Both the position numbers and the translations under genes were made by a program. A stretch of 64,000 nt of DNA, taken from the NCBI GenBank assembly GCA_023897205.1, contig JAHWDD010000005.1, positions 372,001 to 436,000 of the forward strand, in the 5' to 3' direction. Numbering within the stretch: position 1 is the stretch's first letter; every line of letters begins with the position of its first letter. The notes under the pieces are model-generated. The model worked only from the letters and a program-made list of their open reading frames with translations. It did no database searches and had not been told where the DNA came from. Below are positions 58,390-64,000 of the stretch, in pieces. The stretch is from Exophiala sp. HKRS030. Lineage: Eukaryota; Ascomycota; Eurotiomycetes; Chaetothyriales; Herpotrichiellaceae.

Positions 58390-59549
58390 GATGTTGGACA
58401 GGGTCTTCGCAATCAAGCTATCGAGGCATCACTCATGGCGTGGGACTGGCGATGTCTAGCTGGATCACTTTGGGGCAAGACCGTCACAAGGTGGTCGACA
58501 ACCAAACAGCTGGGTGACTGTGGTGGAGGTTGGTCATGGGTGCCTGGGACATCAAGACGCCAAGTTAATGGGTCTTTGTGCCCGAATGACTCCTTGTGGC
58601 CAAGATCGACGAGACAGGGCCAGGTCTCTGTATGAAAGATGACCAGATAGGGAAGACTCCAATGACCGGTCGTGATAGCAACGCTGTTCCTCGCTCCAGA
58701 ATCGTGGTGAAGCGGAAAGGAGTGGACAGATATGAAACCGGAAGCACAATAGTCAATCGAGACAAGTAGCGTAGGAGGAAGAAAATCTCACGACGGCAAG
58801 GATTGGTGGAGCCGAGGGGTGGAGGGGCTGAGTAGCGAGAGCGAAGGGGAGAGAGAGAGAGAAAGGGTCACTCTCGTTCACACAGGCTCGCGTGAATCAG
58901 GAGGGGCCTGGTGTGCTCGTCAAGAGCACGAGATGTCAGATAGAACTGCGGAGGATGGTGTGCGAGTCCTGTCGGAGAGGGAGTGAACGAGTAACGATAG
59001 TCTGGAGGACGAGCAAGAAAGGAAAAAGATGTGAGGTCGGAGGAGGAGCTTTAGGATTCATTGGGATCGGAATACGAGGAGGACGGCGAGTCTGGGGTTC
59101 GTCGAGGTTGGATGTGACGGTGGGTTTGTGCGTGTTTTTCGGCAGGCCGTGTTTGTTCCATGTGAAAAGGCTACTGCACGTCTGATTTTAGTGCTTCAGG
59201 TACCATCTTTGGCCTTGGTGGTTGGATGAAGTTGACGAGGAACCATGTACACACCAAGCCAGGCCCATGAACCGTCGGTCTCGCCCATTGGTGACTACCA
59301 CGTCGCCATCCAGGCGATCCTGTTCCCGCCCGGCGCCACCAACACCGCCAAGTGGATGCAGGCTGCATAATTACCTGTGTTCCCTGCTCTCGACTCCCCT
59401 GGCCGCTGGAGGCACGAGTACTAGAGGCCATGCACAAGCAGCAGAGGGGGATGCCATCGAGCAAGCTGCAGGACACTGAGGCTATGTCGTCACATTCACT
59501 ACTGTATTCTATAGATACCACTCCTCCATATCAGCCGATATGATGCTGG

Positions 59550-60347
59550 TACGGAGTAGTTTGAGGCAGGGTCGGTAAAACAAAGTCTGGTCACAGAGAG
59601 AGTACTCCGTAGTTCCCATCCCAAAGAACTCCATCGGCCTGCTTGGCCTGACCAGGTTTTACTTGCGGAATTTCCGTGTGCTACGGGGCACCCAGAGCCT
59701 CTACATAAATAGCTAAGAATCATTCATTACTGGTGCCGAACAAGCATGGAAGGTGGTTACGCACTTTGGGTTTAGGCATCAACTGCCGTATTAGCCCCCC
59801 CCCCTCTCCCCCCCGGACGAGTTACGCCTGTACGGAGTACGGGAGTACCTAGTGATGCCCAAGGTACTCCGTAGAACACTCCCTCCCTGGCCCTTGATGG
59901 CAGCCAGCCCTGTTCAAGAGCCTCAATTGCTGAGTGGTCTACAGAGTATGTACACCCATTTATCACTGGATACCGAGTGCCTTCATTCATCATGAAGTAT
60001 CCTGTAGACGGTATTCGTCCTTAGGTAAGAGGGCACTTATCAGAGTATGTCACCATCAACTTATAGGAGAACCTATTCGACGCATTCCACAATACAACCT
60101 TCCTCCCCTCCATACCTACTTACCGTATTAGTTCAGCTACTCCGTACACACTTCTATAACCAGCACCACTCGCGTCTAACATCTTCCACTCCTCCGCGAG
60201 GCCTGGTGAGCCCTTGGTCGTACCCAAAATCCATGTTCAGGGGCCGAATCCACCAAACCCAAAACTAACATCCCACTTGTTTTGCAATCTCCTCCCTGGT
60301 GCCGCCTCACCCTTTATTTTTACTGCACTCCGTACGGAGTACAGTAC
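59550..60347. repeat. Second cluster of TACTCCGTA-type words
   Basis: Copies at 59550-59558, 59603-59611, 59831-59839, 59865-59873 and 60138-60146, and a back-to-back pair at 60327-60341. Both orientations occur. Confidence 0.8.
60327..60340. repeat. Perfect 14-nt palindrome ACTCCGTACGGAGT
   Basis: Two TACTCCGTA-type half words meet head-to-head around CGTACG, followed by AC and a further GTAC. It is the most complete form of the dispersed motif in the window. Confidence 0.9.
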
Positions 60348-61028
60348 TTACTCCTTAGCACCAGAGACTTTCGCGCTTCGTTGTTTCGATCGCGTGCCGG
60401 TTTGGCCGCGGCTCAGAATTCTCCGAGCCGCCCATAGTCGCTACCATGGCCATGGTCCAGGTCAAGACGGCGTGGTCTATTAGTCGCTTGTCAAATAACT
60501 TTAAGAATCCTCAATTTGTTAGCGAACCATTCTCCCTCGGACTGTCAGGCGATGCTCCTTGGACTCCAGAAAGGAGGCAATGTCATGTGAAGACGATGGT
60601 CCCTGACGCGCTGACTTCTGTGCGCGACAGGACCTGGACGGCGGTCTACTGTAAGAACGAAGTTCGCAGCGAGACTTTCTGTTGGAACCATTTATTTCTT
60701 CCAGTGTTGTGACGCACGCCACAGCCAGAGTGCAATAATGAGGTCTCAAGCCACCCGTCTTGTCTCTGCACAAGTGCAAAGTAAGTGATGGATCAGTTTC
60801 TCGGACTGATGAGGGCCTTCAGCTACGCCACGTTGAACCCTTCAAATTTCCTCTGAGTCGATTTGAAGGAGAAGGATGTGATTTTTGTACTTGACAAGAA
60901 TGTAGTAGATAATAGCAGCAGACACAAATCCCTCGTTCCTTTTATTACTAGCATAACTCTCATCAAATCATCCAGCACATGACGATCGAATTGCAAAGCT
61001 TGCTGCTGCAGCACTGACCTTGACAGCG

Positions 61029-61047
61029 CGCGTGTACAGTACACGCG
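61029..61047. repeat. 9-bp inverted repeat with one-base spacer
   Basis: CGCGTGTAC-A-GTACACGCG, a perfect inverted repeat about 245 bp before the ATG at 61292. It could be a dimeric transcription-factor site or a short hairpin. Confidence 0.8.
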
Positions 61048-61291
61048 ATTTCTCATCGCACGTCCGCGCTGTGTGCGGCCAGGAATGCTGCAAAGAATCA
61101 TCTCCGCGCTGTCACTTGGGCTGTCAGCCCGTGCACCACCATCGTCTCACTTAACTTTATCAAAGACCACTGGTCACCTTAATAAGAAGGGTTGTCTCTG
61201 GCCTGGTTGAGATACTTCGGTCTTCGAGAAACTCGCACACACTCTCGTTGGAGGTTGACAGTACATGTAAGAGACCGGGACAATTGGTAAA

Positions 61292-62749
61292 ATGGCACCG
61301 AGAGACGAAACCGTCCCTGAGAGGTCGTTGATCTCGTCATGTTATGGACACGACGACTTGGATCTTAACGCGTTGTTTCGGCGACTGGATAGGCATGCTG
61401 CTGAGGTGGAAGCTATCGAGGCAGGTCTGAAGCAGATGAATCCTTTCCCGCCGGACTCTGTCACAGAGGGAGCCCACCAGCGGTTTTCATTCGAAGAAAA
61501 CGAAAGTCTCACATCTGCTGAGATGGCACCCGGTCAGGAAGGTGAAGGAACTCGCAAAAGATCTTACTCGACTAACGAAAGGTTACCGTGTCTATCGAGC
61601 GGCGACGTGGCAGAACATGTAAATGGAGCAGTGCTCGTGGGCGATCAAAAGGGGCATCCTATTGAGCTGAATCACACCTCGCAGACTCACCACAGTGTTT
61701 ATCTCAAACCATCAAGATGCAAGGCGTGTGGAAAACGCAAAGCACCAAGTCCTTTCGAGGCTCCGCTGGATCAACCGAGTAATCTGCCACACTGCTACGA
61801 ACCACAGTTGCCTACATCGGACTGGTCAATGCAGCGTCATTTTGTTCTTCCAAAGCGACCACCCACGCCACGTGTCCATGATACAAGAAGATCGACGAGA
61901 TTTGCGGAAGTAGATGGAGGATGTGGCAATAATGGACAAGCAAATCACGAAGAAGACTATTTCACAGATAGTGAACCCGACGAGCCAAATTCCCCGACCA
62001 GCAACGCAACGGACTATGACATGATAGCGTCCTGGCCGTTCCCACCAGAGAGTCCCACTAGCTTCACTACTGTACAACTACTACCAAGCCGCAGCAGCAG
62101 CCTGTCACCGAAGACCGTCAAAGTGCACCCAGGAAACCATGCAGAAAGGCCACCGAAACGCAAAGAACGTTTGACCGTGAATTGCACCGAACCGCTGCCT
62201 GAGAACCGCGAAAGATCCTCACTGGTATCGCCTCTCTCGCACACCGGATCCCTCGCAACTGCCGCAACACTGAGCCCTCCACCCACGCCCATCCTGGTGT
62301 GTTCACCGTATGAAGATCAGCTGCGGAGGGAGCTGGAAATCCAAGTGCTTCAAGAAGGCCCTGAAGCCCTTGAATTGAAATACAAGCCCCGCGGGCCGCT
62401 CACGCTGAACGTTGTGGATGATGATGACGACGACGACGATGATGGCGAGCGTGAAGGAGAGGTTGGTCACCAAAACCAAGATAAGACAGCTCTGTCGACA
62501 TTGCTGCTGCTGAAAGACAACGGACGACCCCAGTTAAAACGAAGGGAAACCATCTTGGGTATCTTTCGGAAAAGATCGCCCGTGGAGAGGTTTATCGATA
62601 TGTACTTAGACGACGATGATGCCGCGGAGAACAAAGTTCCCAGAAGGACACGATCTATGAGACCCTGGAGAAGGTCACCCGGTCATCTGAAAGCACCAGA
62701 TGTCCCTCCGATCCCTACTATGCCACGAATTGAGCAGCCATCAGGATGA
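61292..62749 (+). CDS. Hypothetical protein, Ser/Pro-rich with poly-Asp tract
   Basis: Single exon of 485 residues from an ATG at 61292 (A at -3) to a TGA at 62747-62749. The N-terminus DLNALFRRLDRHAAEVEAIE may form a short helix. A CKACGKR patch near 147 has two Cys only. The middle is polar with many SP/TP sites. Nine consecutive Asp (GAT/GAC mixed) occur near 375-385. Helical or basic blocks follow (ETILGIFRKRSPVERFIDMY), and a Pro-rich end closes the protein. No membrane segment, signal peptide or known domain was recognised. The length, ATG context and mixed codon use support coding. Its stop is only 14 bp from the HIT1 stop on the other strand. Confidence 0.65.
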   Translation: MAPRDETVPERSLISSCYGHDDLDLNALFRRLDRHAAEVEAIEAGLKQMNPFPPDSVTEGAHQRFSFEENESLTSAEMAPGQEGEGTRKRSYSTNERLPCLSSGDVAEHVNGAVLVGDQKGHPIELNHTSQTHHSVYLKPSRCKACGKRKAPSPFEAPLDQPSNLPHCYEPQLPTSDWSMQRHFVLPKRPPTPRVHDTRRSTRFAEVDGGCGNNGQANHEEDYFTDSEPDEPNSPTSNATDYDMIASWPFPPESPTSFTTVQLLPSRSSSLSPKTVKVHPGNHAERPPKRKERLTVNCTEPLPENRERSSLVSPLSHTGSLATAATLSPPPTPILVCSPYEDQLRRELEIQVLQEGPEALELKYKPRGPLTLNVVDDDDDDDDDGEREGEVGHQNQDKTALSTLLLLKDNGRPQLKRRETILGIFRKRSPVERFIDMYLDDDDAAENKVPRRTRSMRPWRRSPGHLKAPDVPPIPTMPRIEQPSG

Positions 62750-62763
62750 ACCACGACGATGAA

Positions 62764-63312
62764 TCATGTCTTTCTAGTTTGTTTCGAATTGATATCCGCC
62801 ACCAAGTCGGCGAAGGCTTTTAGACCGATGCGTTCGGCGTTGTCTGAACTCAGCTCCTTTTCAAGATTTTGCAATGAACGGGCAATACGTTGGGCCGGAG
62901 GCTGTCCTGCTTTGGACCTCCCGTGGTGATGATCGTTGGATGAGATCTCGTTATTGCCGTCAGCGGTGGTATCAAAAATGGATCTCAGTTTTTGACGTAG
63001 AAGTGGGTATTGCTCGAAAAGCTCTGGCAATCTTGGGTCTTGCAAGAGCTGCTCCCTGGGAGAAGTATTCTCTTTGTCCGTGGATATATTGTCCTGCACT
63101 ATTGTCATGCTTGGCTTGGGGTCGCTTGCCAATGCAACCTGGCTACATTGATTCTTATGGGTTTTGTAACAAGAAAGAGAACAGCTACAAAGCACTCGTC
63201 AATAGAGGAATTCCAAGACAAGAGATCGAGACTCAAACCTAGTGACCCGGCACGAGGGACAGCGATACTTGGAGTCTCTGCTCCCACAGATGGCGCATGG
63301 TTGAAGTGACAT
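62764..63312 (-). CDS. HIT1: HIT-type zinc-finger protein, Hit1/ZNHIT3-like
   Basis: Two exons, 63312-63239 and 63184-62764; 164 residues, the same as yeast Hit1. The 54-nt intron (GTTTGA donor, TTTGTAG acceptor) splits a Ser codon inside the finger. The finger reads PCAICGSRDSKYRCPSC, then RVTSCSLSCYKTHKNQC, with CxxC, CxxC, CxxxC and a final HxxxC, the zf-HIT pattern. The remainder has DPRLPELFEQYPLLRQKLRS, a block I recall from Hit1/ZNHIT3 proteins, and a helical end. In yeast Hit1 stabilises Rsa1 in assembly of box C/D snoRNPs in the nucleus. The unusual donor was chosen because it restores canonical finger spacing. Confidence 0.85.
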
Positions 63313-63690
63313 TGAAACCTATTCTTGAAAGTGTTCTATAGACAATACTGAGGGAAGCAAAGATCGTGTCTAGCGTGATTGTTCCATCCACGGATGTTGT
63401 CGAATGCAGCCGATTCTTTACGAGTACCGGAGCAGAGAAATTCAACAGACTTGTTATTGGTGCATTTGATACCGAGTCTTCGGGAGGCTGACAAATGACA
63501 AGAGATCTCACGAAGCACGTGACTCGCATTTGCGTCATTTCCTCTTCCCGAATGAAGCAACCCGAAGGAAAGTTGTGGCAGGAATCATCTGCAATTCTCT
63601 TCAACACAACAATAGTACTCGTATAATATCTACGTTGACTCTTTTTGAAGACATCAAGATACACTCCTACAGCATTCTGCGAAAATCAAC
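63313..63690. promoter_or_regulatory. Divergent promoter, HIT1 and NFU1
   Basis: 378 bp between start codons. A frame on the minus strand (63239-63664) overlaps the first HIT1 exon in another phase and is discarded. No discrete site recognised. Confidence 0.5.
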
Positions 63691-64000
63691 ATGCGCGGCA
63701 TCGTCTCAGCAAAGTCGCTCCGCGCTCTGCGGAGTTCGTGTCGACCGCAGTCTCTCAACACTATTTGTAAGACTGCTGCTTGCCGCAACGTGCACCAGTC
63801 TGTTCGGATCCCAGCCATCACGACTTCACAAGCTCGTCACCGCCCGACACTGCGGCTTGGTTATCAACAAGGCCCTTCAGCTGCCCTACCCTCTCGCACA
63901 ATCTATATACAGACGCAGTCCACTCCTAATCCCTCGGCACTCAAGTTCCTCCCGAACCATCCTGTCCTGCCAGAAACGTTCCCCTCTACGTTCCTGGAGT
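63691..64000 (+). CDS. NFU1: Mitochondrial NFU1-type Fe-S cluster scaffold, 5' part only
   Basis: From the ATG at 63691 the frame is open to the right edge, 103 codons and one base. Residues 1-~70 are rich in Arg, Ser, Ala and Gln and poor in acids (MRGIVSAKSLRALRSSCRPQ), a typical mitochondrial presequence. It is followed by RTIYIQTQSTPNPSALKFLP and NHPVLPE, the start of the Nfu N-terminal domain. The family supplies 4Fe-4S clusters to proteins such as lipoate synthase and aconitase in the matrix. The C-terminal NifU-like domain with its CxxC lies outside the window. Confidence 0.9.
   Translation, partial: MRGIVSAKSLRALRSSCRPQSLNTICKTAACRNVHQSVRIPAITTSQARHRPTLRLGYQQGPSAALPSRTIYIQTQSTPNPSALKFLPNHPVLPETFPSTFLE

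Larger units (their letters stand above)
58390..61291. other. Long gene-poor spacer upstream of RasGEF
   Basis: About 2.9 kb. Left: RasGEF promoter with a GA tract at 58848-58862. Middle: 59.5-60.35 kb holds seven TACTCCGTA-type copies. Right: an 88-codon frame at 60446-60712 in good ATG context but with no recognisable family, and a 19-nt inverted repeat at 61029-61047. No other gene supported. Confidence 0.5.

Noticed and set aside
60446..60712. 88-codon ORF in good ATG context
   Set aside because: No recognisable domain, no second exon visible, and it lies in a repeat-bearing spacer; left as possible but unsupported.

Overview
The window is nuclear DNA of a filamentous ascomycete (Pezizomycotina). 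The evidence is short spliceosomal introns (about 49-195 nt, GT...CTAAC/TACTAAT-like branch...AG), CT-rich leaders, and a gene set typical of these fungi: OMP decarboxylase, Wee1, flotillin, RasB-type Ras, UncA-type kinesin-3, an ApsA/Num1-type cortical PH protein and an elongin A. A eurotiomycete (Aspergillus or black-yeast relatives) seems likely to me, but class and order cannot be proven from the sequence. I found no tRNA or rRNA gene, transposon ORF, CRISPR array or secondary-metabolite cluster.

Layout. 0-5.8 kb: the 5' part of an Arg/Asp-rich protein gene running off the left edge, a VAC7-like gene (minus) and pyrG (plus). 5.8-14.2 kb: Wee1 and a four-exon aquaporin. 15.2-25.2 kb: flotillin, a conserved hypothetical, an MDR-type oxidoreductase, tubulin cofactor A, a THO-complex subunit 7 and elongin A. 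25.9-31.9 kb: a four-exon NEDD8 gene with an 11-nt first coding exon, then an ApsA/Num1 family gene. 31.9-47.3 kb is gene-poor, with a HAD dehalogenase, a glutathionyl-hydroquinone-reductase-like GST and a RasB GTPase separated by 3-4.6 kb spacers. 47.3-58.4 kb: a GRF zinc-finger protein, a 1645-residue kinesin-3 and a Ras-GEF carrying a degenerate N-terminal GTPase-like domain. 58.4-64 kb: a second gene-poor stretch, a hypothetical gene, a HIT1/ZNHIT3-type protein and the start of mitochondrial NFU1.

The genes are mostly housekeeping. Loose themes are microtubule transport and nuclear positioning (ApsA-like, kinesin-3, tubulin cofactor A), Ras signalling (RasB and a RasGEF about 13 kb apart), RNA-polymerase-II/mRNP factors (THOC7-like and elongin A, divergently transcribed) and vacuole/membrane organisation (VAC7, flotillin). 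Several pairs are head-to-head and may share promoters.

The most unusual non-coding signal is a short inverted-repeat-like word, TACTCCGTA/TACGGAGTA, recurring dozens of times in the long spacers and not noticed in any gene I accept; one place has a perfect 14-nt palindrome of it. I saw no clearly new multi-gene system. Exon boundaries were called by eye from splice motifs and family conservation, without alignment software or transcript data.
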